DNA of 64,000 bases from Manduca sexta (GCF_014839805.1 NC_051119.1:5325245-5389244); one strand, 5' to 3'. Positions 1 to 10,734 are shown, numbered from the stretch's first letter. Notes: generated by a model from the letters alone, not told the origin. Made by a program: numbers and translations.

Positions 1-164
1 TGGACAACGCCATCTCGCGACGTGCACGCAATGCTGAGTATAATGGGGAAATGTATTGCTTGTAGCTGTTCTAGTGTATAGGCTTTAGGGCGTCGTACTG
101 TTGTAAAGTTTTAGGTCGTTATGGTATTGTGATCGATGCAGTTTTATTAAAAGTTCTATTAAAC

Positions 165-560
165 TATCATCAGCTCGTCGCTCCACCGGCCCGCGCGTCA
201 CACACTACGCTCCTTGTACGTGGTCTCACAACACTCTCCCCCGAGCCCTCATCCACTCCCTTAGGTTCGGCGCTCCACCAACCTACGCCTCACACTACGC
301 TCCCTGTACGTAGTCTCACAACACTCGCTCCTGAGCTTTCATGCACTATCTTCAGCTCGTCGCTCCACCGGTCCGCGCGTCACACACTACGCTCCCTGTA
401 CGTGGTCTCACAGCTGGCTGCTGAGTTCTCATCCACTACCTTCAGCTCGTCGCTCAACCAGCCCGCGCGTATTACACTACGCTCCCTATATGTGGTCTTA
501 CATTCGCCACTGAGCCCTCATCTACCACCTTCAGCTCCTCACTCCAGGGGTCACATTCGA
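165..560. repeat. ~90-bp minisatellite, block 1
   Basis: Four to five head-to-tail copies of a GC-rich unit. The landmark CAGCTCGTCGCTCCACC or a variant recurs near 171, 262, 353, 443 and 532, a period of 89-92 bases. Other landmarks are CACACTACGCTCC and TACGTGGTCTCAC. Because the unit is about 90 bases, a plus-strand frame stays open across the block (129-578) and reads as a repeated Ser/Pro/Arg/Leu-rich peptide. I see no signal peptide, known domain or splice context, so I treat the frame as a by-product. The same family returns at 1494-2440. Confidence 0.9.
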
Positions 561-580
561 CTAATCGTATATCCGTGAAG

Positions 581-1490
581 GGTGATCAGGAACTCGCTTT
601 GATATTCAAGTATGCATATAATTATTAAGTTAGCGGAACGGATGGTATTACGAGACATGTGCCATTAACTCGAAGAGTAATAGACGTATCAGTATAGAGG
701 TTGAGGCAAAGTTAAATCAATTATAGTTACTTATTACGTTAAGTTTGTGTAATTTATGTAAAGAGTATGTATTCTCTTTAATGTAAGTATTGTTGGTACG
801 TTCGTTTTATAGAAAGTTTTATAAAAAGTTTTTATGAATTAATGTCAAGTGTCAACAATAAATAAAATAAATAGATTTTAAAAGGTTACAATTACATTTA
901 GTACTGATTGTGAAAATAAACTTTATACGTCGTTTCATTGAGAAGGAAAATCAACACCGGAGTTTTTATTTGAACAGTCAATATGAATATCTGATATATG
1001 TATGAATAAAATATTTTATAATTCCAGAAATGTAACTACTGTAAAATGTCACTAGAGTTTTTTAGTCATCATAGAAGCAATTTGATGAAGGTATTATCAC
1101 TGACTTTTAATATATTAGTAGATTAGATTCATTAATATTGTCACAACAGTAATGTAACAAAGTTAAGCATATTGTGAACTCATTTCTTACGTATGTATGT
1201 ACACTCAATTCAGCAACATTATGCAAGAAAAGGAGCCAAACAGATCACCCTGTACACATCTTAATCTCCATCGTGTAAATGATTCGTGTAATACAAGCGT
1301 ATGGCCCTCGGAATGTATGCCCCGAGAGTAGAGACACAGCATCCGTTAATGCTGGGGCTAAGTGAAAAAATCGCTGCTCGGAACAAGACAAATTAAAAGC
1401 ACTACGCCTAATGACTATTTAATGAACCGTGCGTACCTATTTTGCGTAAATATGGTAATGGATTTTACGGCCTTGTTAGGTGACTTTTAG
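581..1490. other. AT-rich spacer, nothing recognised
   Basis: AT-rich sequence separating the two blocks of the 90-bp minisatellite. I see no coding signal and no repeat family that recurs elsewhere in the window. Confidence 0.6.
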
Positions 1491-1493
1491 GCC

Positions 1494-2440
1494 GTGACAC
1501 AGTACAATCCTTGTACGTGGTCTGATAAACGCTCCCGAGCTCTCATCCTCTATCTTATCTTGTCACTCTACTGGTCCGCGCGCCACACACTACGCTCCCT
1601 TTACGTGGTCTCACGATACTCGCTCCTGAGCTCTCATTCACTACCTTCAGCTCGTCGCTCCACCAGCCCGTGCGTCACATACTACGCTCCCTTTAAGTCG
1701 TCTCACGTCACTCGCTCCTGAGCTCTCATCCACTACCTTCAGCTCGTCGCTCCACCAGCCCGTGCGTCACATACTACGCTCCCTTTAAGTCGTCTCACGT
1801 CACTCGCTCCTGAGCTCTCATCCACTACTTTCAGCTCGTCTCTCCACTGGCCCGCGTGTCACCCACTACGCTCCTTGTACGTGGTCTTAAAACACTGACT
1901 TTTGAGTTTTCATCCTCTGCCTTCACCTCGTCGCTGAATCGACTCACGCGTCACACACTACGCTCCCTACACGTGGTCTCATATTCGCTTCTAAGCTCCT
2001 ATCCTTTACCTTCAGCTCGTTGTTCCATCGACCCGAAAATCAGACACTATGATCCTATACGTGGTTTTAAATTCGCTCTTGAGTTCTCATCCGTCACCTT
2101 TAGCTCGTCACTCCACCGGCCCGCGCGTCACTCACCACGATCTATGTACGTGGTTATACAGCACTGGCTCCTGAGTTTTCATCCTCTACCTCCAGTTCGT
2201 TGCTCCTTCGACCCGCCTGTCAGATACTTCGATCCTGTACGTGGTCACATACTCGCTCCTGAGCTCTCATTCACTACATTCAGCTCGTCGCTCCACCAGC
2301 CCGTCTGTCACACACTACATTACCTATACGTGGTCTCTTCGCTTCTGAGCTCTCATCAACTACCTTTAGTGCGTTGCACTGCATCAGTGTATTCCCGCCC
2401 ACTCAAGTTCGTCGGCCTTCGTGCGTCACTCATGGTATTC
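1494..2440. repeat. ~90-bp minisatellite, block 2
   Basis: About ten head-to-tail units of the family seen at 165-560. The CAGCTCGTCG landmark or a variant recurs near 1648, 1740, 1832, 1923, 2013, 2101, 2193, 2281 and 2367. Spacing is 92 for the first units, then 86-92 as they diverge. The two units starting at 1648 and 1740 are nearly identical, so they are a recent duplication. Plus-strand frames at 1494-1721 and 1856-2491 stay open across several units, but indels shift the frame between units. That argues against selection for a protein. Confidence 0.9.
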
Positions 2441-2950
2441 ACTCAGTCGTTAGTTGTTAACCACAGGTTAAGAAAGGTCCTGGATGATTAACTAGGCTAC
2501 TTTATCATCATCAAACAAACATTAAGAGTACAAGAGCTTCGTACGAGCTCGTACAAAAAGACGCCACAAATAAATAATGATTGAAAAAAGTAAAAGTATT
2601 GCTATATAAAAAAAATCGTATGCATTCCACCAATACTGTGAGTCAGATTTCTCAGTAAGCATCGATTTATGTATGAATGATTTAAAAAAGAAGACTTTTG
2701 TACAATGTGTCATATAGGTCATGTGTCTTTGGCCTGATTGTATGAGGATAAACTATTACGCTTGCACCATTTTTACTAAAATTTTGTGAACTGAAATTGT
2801 CACATTCAATAAACAATTGAATGTTAATTAATTCTCAGTTCATGAATAACGAATAATCAATTTAATAAAAAAATATAAATTTCTTTGTATAAATGATTAC
2901 TCCCTTCGCGTCGTCTGGGGCGTTTGAGCATTCGGAAATCAAAAGGAGAT
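2441..2950. other. AT-rich spacer, nothing recognised
   Basis: AT-rich sequence with only chance reading frames, such as a 66-codon minus-strand frame at 2522-2722 of low-complexity composition. Confidence 0.55.
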
Positions 2951-2954
2951 TCAT

Positions 2955-3105
2955 CATAATCGTCATTATCATTGTCAGCTACTAGATAACCCCAGTTGGA
3001 AATAAAGTCTGCCTTAAAGATTTATATACCGATCTACCGAAAACTGCCTGCATCCAGCATCCTACCATTCTATGCCCTTTACCAGGTCATCATTTGATAG
3101 GTAAA
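2955..3105 (-). mobile_element. LINE 3'-end fragment, diverged
   Basis: It aligns by eye with 40238-40380. In order, both carry a CAT/CGT-rich trinucleotide stretch, a TCAGC motif, a GTTGGAAAT-like segment, TTAAAGATTT, CCGATCTACC, CCTGCATCCAGC and CAGGTCATC. Read on the minus strand this is the end of a non-LTR retrotransposon finishing in a GAT-type tail. It is diverged, has no open frame and is clearly old. Confidence 0.6.
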
Positions 3106-4080
3106 AGGCTAACGCTGCTCAAAAGATGTTACTCAGTTACAATTTCATCACTTACATAGTCATGACGAAGATCCACATGCAGTACAAAACGGTCGCGAAT
3201 TTCAAAATCATGAATGTTAACGGATTCAAGGAAAAACATAATCGTGATCGGAATGGATTCGCCGGCGCCTGCGCAAGTTTATTCGATACGGATACATTTC
3301 GGAATTCTTGGTACTGGAAATTTTAGATCTTCGGCTAATGCTGATTTAGATATATAATATATATTATTTATACCGTCATTTTCGCTTCCTTAGCCTTGGT
3401 TAGACGAGGACGCCAAGGTCTGAAAATTGCTATTCGACAAAAAAAACAACATATAACCCTGACAGCTTTTAACTTTTTTTTTATATAAATTAAAACATTT
3501 TCAAAAATAGAACAACCATGGAATTAAGTCTAAGTTTTAAAGAACAGATTTAAAAAATAGAAGCACTTTTTTTTTCTGGCTCAAGTGGTAAAGATCACAG
3601 AGAGAATAAATTGCGCCAACTGTCACACGCAACTAGAAAGCGTTTAATAGCGATGCAGACCACTTTCGATTGCCTTTGTAGTTATAACTTTCTTTGTTAC
3701 TGTGTGTCAAACCACGCTACTTGGCGTGAAAGGGCAAGGTACGGAACAAATTGCAATGCGGGTAATATATAGGGGAGGTACAACGCTTACAAATGAACAT
3801 AGAATTAATATTGCCCGCAAGTACACCTGTGTTATTCTGTCTCGGTGGCGTAGTTGTAATGCATATTGCAAAATGCGACCACGGCAGATGGTGCGGTTAG
3901 CCCAGTAAAACTAAAAAAGGATGAAGGGTGTACCGAGTCCTAAATCCGATACAATCGAATTCTTAGATAGACAGTTAATATTTGTGGGTATTTCGATGTG
4001 AGAAAATACAATGAATGTGAATATATTGGGGTCGGAATTTCTTGCTACTTTCGTTCATTGGCGTCTTGATACAGGAGCGA
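3106..4080. other. Spacer with a short SINE-head fragment
   Basis: Mostly unrecognised. At about 3841-3900 there is a piece resembling the tRNA-like head of the SINEs (CTCGGTGGCGTAGTTGTAATGC) without a clear box B. A 66-codon frame at 3126-3326 has no recognisable domain. Confidence 0.5.
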
Positions 4081-4084
4081 CTTT

Positions 4085-4450
4085 GACAGCCTTAGTGGCG
4101 CATTTGTAATGTGTAGGCGGTACGAGTACGACTATCGTACGCAGGTTTTGGGTTCGAATCCTGGTGCGGGCCAAAAATAATTGTGATTGGGTTTTTCCAT
4201 CTTAAAAATTAGTCAGATGCAGCTCTGAGTCGGGAAGTTAGCTGTGTGATATCGCCGTGCCTCAGAAAGCATGGAAAACTGTTGGTCCTGCGCCTGATCT
4301 GTCTCCAGTCATGTCTCACCGGACTATGAAAGTGAACGAAAAGAGAGTGCTTGTGTATTGCGCACACACTTGTGTACTATAATATTTCCTGCGTACCTGG
4401 CAGGTCTCCGTTGAGATTGGCTGTTATGGCCGAAATGCGGCTAGGAAGGG
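4085..4450 (+). mobile_element. tRNA-derived SINE, family C
   Basis: A tRNA-like head with an A-box-like TAGTGGCGCATTTG and a B-box GGGTTCGAATCC near 4150, followed by a ~280-base body. The body matches the element at 46486-46849: AATTGTGATTGGGTTTTTCC, TGGTCCTGCG, TCTCACCGGACTATGA, GTGTATTGCGCACAC, CTCCGTTGAGATTGGC and CTAGGAAGG at the end. The body differs from that of SINE family B, although the heads are related. No target duplication is visible. Confidence 0.75.
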
Positions 4451-5110
4451 ATTAAATTATTTATTAATGCTGGCCTGGTAATTTGATGTCTCGAAATAGT
4501 TCATTTATCTTTGATACACTTATAACTATTTTTATTTATAATAATAATTATATAGATTTATTTATTCCATACTTAGATAAATAAACAGGCAATAAGTGAC
4601 TTATATTTAAAGTTATTTTTGTATGGACACCCTTCGGGGAAAAACCTCCTCCAAGGAATACCACTTAACTCTATCCTTCGCGACGCCTAACCAATCTCTG
4701 CTTGCCGTCTCAACGATCTCGTCGGACCAACTGGCGCACAGTCGCTTTTCGCTCGTTATTTAGGCATCTTAAATTTCGCTATCTCTCATCATTTGGCCAT
4801 GACTGATCCTCGGTTACAAAGAGCGGTCAATTGCCAATATTACAAGGTGGTAGTTATCAGCTAAATCTAAATAATGGTTTATAAAGGAATTTGGCTTAGT
4901 CAGACTTACGCAACGTGATTATCTCGGCGTAAGTTCATAAGCGGAGCGAGTAATATTAGAGGATTATTCAAAATTGATGTACTGTTTTTTATTTATCTAA
5001 ATATGAGATGATCGGCTTAAGTTTAGTGGAAGTGATTGATCATATAAAGAAAATTGTTTAATATGCGAAAAAACGAGTCGATTTTGAATGATTCATAATT
5101 GGTTGATATG
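4451..5110. other. AT-rich spacer, nothing recognised
   Basis: No coding signal and no repeat shared with the rest of the window. Confidence 0.5.
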
Positions 5111-5126
5111 TTGATAGAATAGAATG

Positions 5127-5379
5127 ACTGCCTCGGTAGCGTAGTAGTGCTGCATGCGCAGTACGGCAGCGCTCTGAGGTCCTGGGTTCGAATCCCGGGT
5201 CGGGCAAAGTGATATTTGGGTTTTTCAGCTCAGTATCAGCCCGGAGTCTGGAATTTGTGTCCGATATGGCGATAGGCTCACATCACATCATGGGACGGAA
5301 CACACTTGGCGAAAAATGGGTGCCATGGTTGCGCGTCTTCATACACCTTCGGGGATAAAATGCGTGATGTTCTGTTGTG
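5127..5379 (+). mobile_element. tRNA-derived SINE, family B, full length with target duplication
   Basis: A tRNA-like head with A-box-like GGTAGCGTAGTAGTGC and a canonical B-box GGTTCGAATCCC near 5183, followed by a body diagnostic of the family: AAAGTGATATTTGGG, CAGTATCAGCCCGGAGTCTG, CGATATGGCGATAGGCTC, CATCATGGGACGGAACACAC and GGGGATAAAATGCGTGATG. It is flanked by TTGATAGAATAGAATG (5111-5126) and TTGATAGAATAGATG (5380-5394), a 15-16-base target duplication. That identifies an integrated retrotransposed copy. It is the cleanest reference copy of family B in the window. Confidence 0.92.
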
Positions 5380-5394
5380 TTGATAGAATAGATG

Positions 5395-5925
5395 GGCGGA
5401 GTGACGGAAATCGTGAGGTCAAGATTGACATTTTTATAGGTTTCAAAGACTATTTCCTCGGAATTCTATCCTCGGGACTGCCGTGGGATAGGTGACCGGT
5501 CGTTAAATCAAATCCTTTGCCCATCACACTTGCAATGTATATTCTGTTGACTCCACAGTGGAGTTAGATAAAGGTTGATGGTAAAAGTATATAGTCATAA
5601 TAGATAAGCAACTCACAACTGTTTCACCTTAGCCTTAAGCTTAGAGAAAACAAGGAGGGAGTATGTTTAGTGGAAGGGGTTTGTTCGTCTCTGTATTAAT
5701 ATATTCGACGCAAACCTCAAGAACAGTTAGATCCAGTACTCACACTCCAGCGCATACCAATAAGAAGTCCCGTTGAAGATTTGATATTCTCGATCTTATG
5801 TTACCTTGTGAGTTATTTGCGTGCGAAAGTGGATGACGTAGGTAAGTTTGTAATAAAATATATAACGATCGTGGTCTTCTCGATATCTGACTGCCTCGGT
5901 AATATTACTACGATACGGTTTTATT
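5395..5925. other. Spacer, nothing recognised
   Basis: Single-copy-looking sequence without a coding signal. Confidence 0.5.
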
Positions 5926-5929
5926 GAGT

Positions 5930-6435
5930 ACTAGCTTCCGCCCGCAGCTTCGCCCGCGTGGATTTCGGACTTCAAAAATGGAGAAGGTGCTCAATTTGTC
6001 GGGATGTTTTTTTAATGTATGGTGGTATGCAGGTGGTCCGATTGTCGGGTCAGGGTGTGATGATGGGATCCTGGTGAAATCGAAAGAACTTTTAACCATT
6101 AAGCTTGCACACGCGACGGAAGCTTAAAAAATGGAGTAACTTTTCCCGTTTTCCCAACATTTCCCTTCACTGCTCTGCTCCTATTAATTGTAGCGTGATG
6201 AAAAGTATACTATAACCAGCACAGGAGTATGACAAATAATTGTACCAAGTTTCGTTAAAATCCATCGAGTAGTTTTTGTTTCTATAACGGTTATACAGAC
6301 AGACAGACAGACAAAAATTTTACTAATTGCATTTTTGGCATCAGTATCGATCCCTAATCACCCCCTGATAGTTATTTTGGAAATATATTTCATGTATAGA
6401 ATTGACCTCTCTACAGATTTATTATAAGTATAGAT
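5930..6435 (+). mobile_element. Interspersed repeat of the CTTCGCCCGCG type (family F)
   Basis: Begins with ACTAGCTTCCGCCCGCAGCTTCGCCCGCGTGG. It contains the segment AAGTTTCGTTAAAATCCATC followed by GAGTAGTTTTTG, then a CAGA tetranucleotide run at 6296-6313, and ends near TATAAGTATAGATG. The same head or the 'ATCCGTTCAGTAG' segment recurs at 25135, 41000, 48030, 52755 and, inverted, at 53640 and 44938. This architecture is common in insect genomes. I do not assign it to a superfamily with certainty. Confidence 0.65.
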
Positions 6436-6437
6436 GA

Positions 6438-6585
6438 TTGCTTTCCTTGTTCGAAAAACGTCTGCCGTGGTGAAGTTTATGATTCGATTCCAGAGTGGTG
6501 TCAAGTTATTGGCTTTCCAGTTCACTATCAGCCCGGGATTTGGAATTGGGCCTGGTATGACCCTAGGCTCGTTCTCTGTTATATA
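6438..6585 (+). mobile_element. SINE family B, diverged copy
   Basis: It retains the order B-box-like GATTCGATTCC, CACTATCAGCCCGGGATTTG, GGCCTGGTATGACCCTAGGCTC from the family B body. It is much degraded and lacks the 3' end. Confidence 0.6.
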
Positions 6586-6589
6586 GAAC

Positions 6590-7795
6590 TTAACATAGGC
6601 TAATTATGGATGTGATAACATCTCTGTTTAACTTTGGATACATACCTCTGGAGTAGAAGTTAATGATATCGAAACATCTTGTTTAATTGGAATATCAGGA
6701 AATCTGCATACACACTTTTGCTTATATTTGCTCTAATTTAAGACTGACATTCACTTAATTAATATAAATCTACGATATTGCCAATATAATTGGGGACTGA
6801 CGTTTATTTAAATAGGACCATTAATTTACGATCATCTGCTAATAAAGTATAATAATACGTGATGCGTTGTTCATCTATTAAAATATAGACTAAAAATGTC
6901 AGATCTCATGAATTGTGGCACAAATGTCAAACGTCTGTTTTTCCAATGATGTCGACAGTGGATGTGCATTCAGCCTTGACCTGTCAAACCGATTTATGCT
7001 CAATCTATCGCTTCCTATACGTGGCAGATACGCTATATTAAAACTATATATAGATTGGTTGACTAGTTGTCAAATTTACATGAGCAAATTAGCAAACTTT
7101 TTTGTTATAATCATAAAAAATTGAATGGATTTGGATTGAATTCGGTGAATAAATGAATCAATCATGTCTTGAATTAATATATAGTTGGCCTTATTACCCA
7201 GTTTATCAAAGTCACATGCTCTAGTGGCAGCAAGAGATTCTGAAAATACAAAAAAATCCTTAGCATTGATTCATGTTATAGAATATAAAAATAGATCCAA
7301 ATAACTCATCTGTTAAGTAGATGTCCCAAAACAAAAACATACTCATAATATTTTATGTCACAATGAAGTCAAGGAGGAACTTTCCAGAAAACAAAAGGAA
7401 ACTTCATCACGAACCGTGTCGACTGTCGACGCGACACAATTTACTATGTAAATTGTACTACTCCCTATCTTATTAGCTGGAATAAAGACAACAAGTCTTG
7501 GAGGCAATTGGACAAACGCCAACTAATTCCGCAAAGACAAAGCGAACATTACCAGAATTGTATTGGAATATTCTAGAATACTTTATGCCTAAGGTTAACT
7601 TGGTAAAAGGATTAATTAATATGCTTTGAGCGTGCGACGTGCTGCGAAAATATGGTTGAGTATTGTGTAGACGCCGTATATCCCAATGCTGTAGACGAGA
7701 GCTTAAGCGCTGTCATGAACACCTATAGAGGATGTGTTTAGAATGTGATAAAAGAAACACGACTGTGTGTCTTATTGGCATTGGTTAACAAATGA
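6590..7795. other. Spacer, nothing recognised
   Basis: No credible gene and no repeat I can match elsewhere in the window. The 69-codon frame at 6915-7124 shows no domain. Confidence 0.5.
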
Positions 7796-7799
7796 TTAA

Positions 7800-8245
7800 C
7801 GCATTGGTCTCGATCAATCACAAACTTCAAAATTACACATTGACTTACGAGTCGCGTGTTTTGTGATTATAAGGACTGTTATGTGTGGTGCAGTAGATGA
7901 GCACTTTCCACCCTGACTTCGGTCTACCTGTAGATAAGTTATGTGTGGAAGGATTGGTTGAGACTAACATGGGAGTGACGCATTCGCCTCTCGATCAATC
8001 ACAAACATCAAAATTAAACATCTACTTATGCGTGTTTTGTGATTATAAGAGCTGTTATCTATGGTGCAGTAGATTTTCCACCTTCAGACTGATTTACGCT
8101 TAGATAAGTTATGTGTGAGTAGACCAGCGCTCTTTACGTTGACCATGCGCGCTGGGCACTTTTCACCCTGACTTCAGTCTACGTGTAGATAAGTTATGTG
8201 TGAGTAGACCAGCGTTCTTTATGCTGCCTATGCGCGCTGGGAGGT
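7800..8245 (-). repeat. Degenerate 66-bp satellite within nested tandem duplications
   Basis: A block containing GATCAATCACAAAC, CGTGTTTTGTGATTATAAG and GTGCAGTAGAT is repeated with a period of about 181 (GATCAATC at 7812 and 7993). A second duplication, TAGATAAGTTATGTGTGAGT, recurs at 8101 and 8186 (period ~85). GTTATGTGTGGTGCAGTAGATGAGC matches, in reverse orientation, the 66-bp satellite unit at 14.3, 28.8, 34.1 and 56.1 kb. I read this as an old, decayed array of that satellite that has since been re-amplified. Confidence 0.65.
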
Positions 8246-8508
8246 GAGTGCAAGGGGGTGCACGTGTAGCCCCTGTCCGGAACAAATCACAATAAAAATA
8301 ACTGAATGACAATGGGAACTATTGACCACAGAGGTTTTATTATGGTTTAGCATATGCAAATAGGCGCACGATGTTTATTTGAAAAAAAATATATAAATTT
8401 AATGATATGTACCTACTTATACAGCGCCTCTCTAGAAGTAATTTGGCGGCACACATGATGCTGATATCATGCTGAACAGTAGACGAGTTCTCTGTGCATC
8501 GTTTACAG

Positions 8509-8659
8509 CAGTAGCGAAAGGTGAAATTTTACCAAAGGTATCCCGACATAACATATAGGTACTAATTTGCATGTATTTGGTCTGTAAATCGTTCTAATGA
8601 TAATTAGATTCTATAAAAATTCTAAGCCGGCAGGAATGAGGTTGGATCCTTCGACATTG
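8509..8659. mobile_element. hAT-like MITE (151 bp) with perfect 8-bp target duplication
   Basis: Bounded by GTTTACAG at 8501-8508 and again at 8660-8667, a perfect 8-base duplication. The element starts CAGTAGCGAAAGG and ends CCTTCGACATTG, imperfect terminal inverted repeats of the CARTGGCGAAGG type. CA...TG ends and an 8-bp target duplication are hallmarks of the hAT superfamily. It is too short to encode a transposase. A relative lies at 20194-20334, and both contain ACATATAGGTACTAAT. Confidence 0.85.
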
Positions 8660-8667
8660 GTTTACAG

Positions 8668-8870
8668 GAATCGATATTGCGTTAAATGAAACCACATATT
8701 CGTCTTTACCTCTGCTAATATCGTGGTAAAAATCATTCATGTATATGCTCACAAAAAATCCTGGTTTTATTAGCTAGATTTCTTGTAGTTTAATGCGAAA
8801 GTGGAGTGCGCGTACGGTAAGTGATGTTGACCTTGCGATCTATTACTCTTAGAGTAATATAAGTGGCATT
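8668..8870 (+). mobile_element. Fragment of the inverted-repeat element family I
   Basis: ATTGCGTTAAATGAAACCAC, followed by CGTCTTTACCTCTGCTAATATCGTGG and AAAAAATCCTGGTTTTA. This reproduces, in order, the terminal and subterminal sequence of the intact element at 49919-50325 (read from its right end). The outermost terminus is missing next to the hAT-like MITE. Confidence 0.6.
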
Positions 8871-8949
8871 AGGGCGTGTGAAAGTAAAATTATTTTGATA
8901 TTTAGTTCGGAACTTCATTTTTATTTTATTTCTACGGTTTGAGTAACTT

Positions 8950-9190
8950 ACTTTTCTAGTGGTAGGATATATTTTATATCCGCTCGGATAGCGAGCACCG
9001 TATACAAGGTGTTAAAATTCGCCATGGCGGCTCAAATAAGTGTGTCACGTTCCGAGATCAGCCTGTATATTTTCGGCGTGCAACAGGCTGGCATAAGTGT
9101 CGACTGTCGAAGAGTAATCATCTCTCGACAATCGACATTCTATTGGTTCCCACTCCACTTACCATGAGGTACAGTGAGGTAATTTTATTG
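8950..9190 (+). mobile_element. Interspersed repeat family E
   Basis: The order GGTAGGATATATTTTATATCC, GGATAGCGAGCACCGTATAC, GCCATGGCGGCTCA, GTGTCACGTTCCGAGATCAGC, GGCTGGCATAAGTGTCGACTG and CCCACTCCACTTACCAT is shared with 37105-37290 (same strand) and 13395-13575 (opposite strand). No coding capacity. I recognise the pattern as a common lepidopteran interspersed repeat but do not name its class. Confidence 0.65.
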
Positions 9191-9254
9191 TACACGTATA
9201 AAAAATATTTTAAGAAAATAAGTATGTAGTTTCTTGTAAAACAATGTCAAAACG

Positions 9255-9333
9255 CCCTCTCAGTAGTAGAGGAGGCCCGTGCTCAGCAGTGGGCAAGTAT
9301 ATAATACAGGGCTGATATTATTATATTATTATT
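9255..9333 (+). mobile_element. SINE family A, 3' fragment with 12-bp target duplication
   Basis: Only the last ~80 bases of family A are present: CCCTCTCAGTAGTAGAGGAGG, GCTCAGCAGTGGGCAAG, CAGGGCTGAT and an ATT-rich tail. AATGTCAAAACG lies immediately before (9243-9254) and after it (9334-9345), a perfect 12-base target duplication. This is therefore a genuine insertion whose 5' end was lost at the moment of integration, not a later deletion. Confidence 0.92.
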
Positions 9334-9349
9334 AATGTCAAAACGAACC

Positions 9350-9531
9350 TGGGCCCTTATTCTATATGATAGTGTAAACGCGTAACGCGGCCGTGTCATG
9401 TTATCTTCGAGAAATGTGCGTGGAATGGTATTCTGTAAGCCAAATTTCTATACTCCTAAACATGATGCGTTGTGTTACGTGCTTGTTACGCACTGTCAAA
9501 ATAACGTGCGGGATAGAGAATAAGGCCCCTG
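9350..9531. mobile_element. Short inverted-repeat element (MITE) with GGGCCTTATTCT ends
   Basis: The left end GGGCCCTTATTCTAT and the right end (reverse-complemented) AGGGGCCTTATTCTC form imperfect terminal inverted repeats. Subterminal GTGTAAACGCGTAACGC on the left mirrors GCGTTGTGTTACG on the right. It is about 182 bases with no coding capacity. GGG-starting termini suggest a PIF/Harbinger relative, but I could not find a clear 3-bp target duplication. Confidence 0.6.
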
Positions 9532-9539
9532 TATAGTTT

Positions 9540-10730
9540 TAATATATACTATACATACCTATATCCACACTACAAGCTAAGCAACATACGTGAAATATAC
9601 ATATACAATACATTTACACGCAGTTTCTGTCAGTGTCGTGCATAAGCACCGTTGTTTATTAAACCCCGCGCGGCGCTTTATCAAACGATTGTTGGAACAA
9701 CTTTGGAAGGGATTACATTCGGTTTTGATTGTAGTAATAAATTAGAGTGCGTTGAAAGTCAAAGCGGCATTTCTGGCGAGATTTTAATCTGTCGGTGACA
9801 AGCAGGCTTTGCTCTTGTCCGACAGCATTCTGCGTGATTCATTGATCTAATGGTAAAATATTTAATTGTTTTGTAACAGATTTTGGACTCGAATTCTTAT
9901 GATTTGGTTTGTTGGCTAATCGAAATTCTACGAGTATTGTTTCTCGTCTTGATTGTTGCTGTTGGTAATGTAATTGTCATGTTAACTGATTAAATTGGAA
10001 TTGTTTCTAAATAGAAAGACAACGCGCCGCGCAAATGTTCTCAACTTGTTGGTTATACAATTATAAAACATTGGTAACTCTATGACATAATTTCCGTTGG
10101 CAGTTATTTGAATTCAAACAAAGAACAGAACATTCCAAACGTTCAAATTCAAATTCCGAATGCAAAGATTACACGGCGATTTCGCAATGAGCACTCCATA
10201 GTTTTTGCTCCCGAGCGCTCTAACCAAATCTATTTTTTGCTCTATTATCAATATTTTTTATCTAATATCACGATATTCGACGCATCTAAAGAAAAACATT
10301 CGGAACAATGGATGATGTAACTGTATCCGATTTGATTACATCGTGATGTATTGAAGAAAAAAGCAGGAAAGGTTTGTACAAGAAATATTAATTTAAAGAC
10401 AATCATCGTTTGTTTGTAAAAAATAGCAAAACGGGTGTTTTTTTCGCGGTCGAAGCAATCGATTTTAATAATGAAATATGAAGATAAAAACTATGAGGAA
10501 AAATTGATTATGTTTCTAAATTAGTAGAAGTCTTAACCAGACATGACATAGGGATATAATCTGATTATCTATTTGACATATGCATGCAGATATTTGTAAA
10601 AATATTCCAGTATTTGTTAGAAGTAAACGCAGTAACAGCTGGAAGAATTTGGATGAAATTTGGCCCTCGGATAGACACATAACCTGGCTTAATACATAAG
10701 CTAATTTTGTTCCGGTAATTTACTAAGCAA
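9540..10730. other. Spacer, nothing recognised
   Basis: No shared repeat beyond a weak match at 10600-10760 to the 'GGATGAAATTTGG' segment found in family F elements. The 70-codon frame at 10108-10320 has no recognisable domain. Confidence 0.45.
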
Positions 10731-10734
10731 AATA

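Noticed and set aside
129..578. 149-codon plus-strand reading frame as a Ser/Pro-rich protein gene
   Set aside because: It consists entirely of 90-bp minisatellite units plus AT-rich flank. The sister block breaks frame through indels, and there is no domain, signal peptide or splice context.
1856..2491. 211-codon frame, the longest in the window, as a gene
   Set aside because: Same minisatellite. Openness follows from a repeat length near a multiple of three; the frame differs between blocks.
4140..5200. Functional tRNA genes at the GGTTCGAATCC motifs
   Set aside because: The A- and B-boxes belong to SINE heads. The acceptor stem does not pair, and each is followed by a conserved SINE body.
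7800..8245. CRISPR-like array of direct repeats
   Set aside because: The context is eukaryotic, repeats are diverged with nested periods, and there are no uniform spacers.
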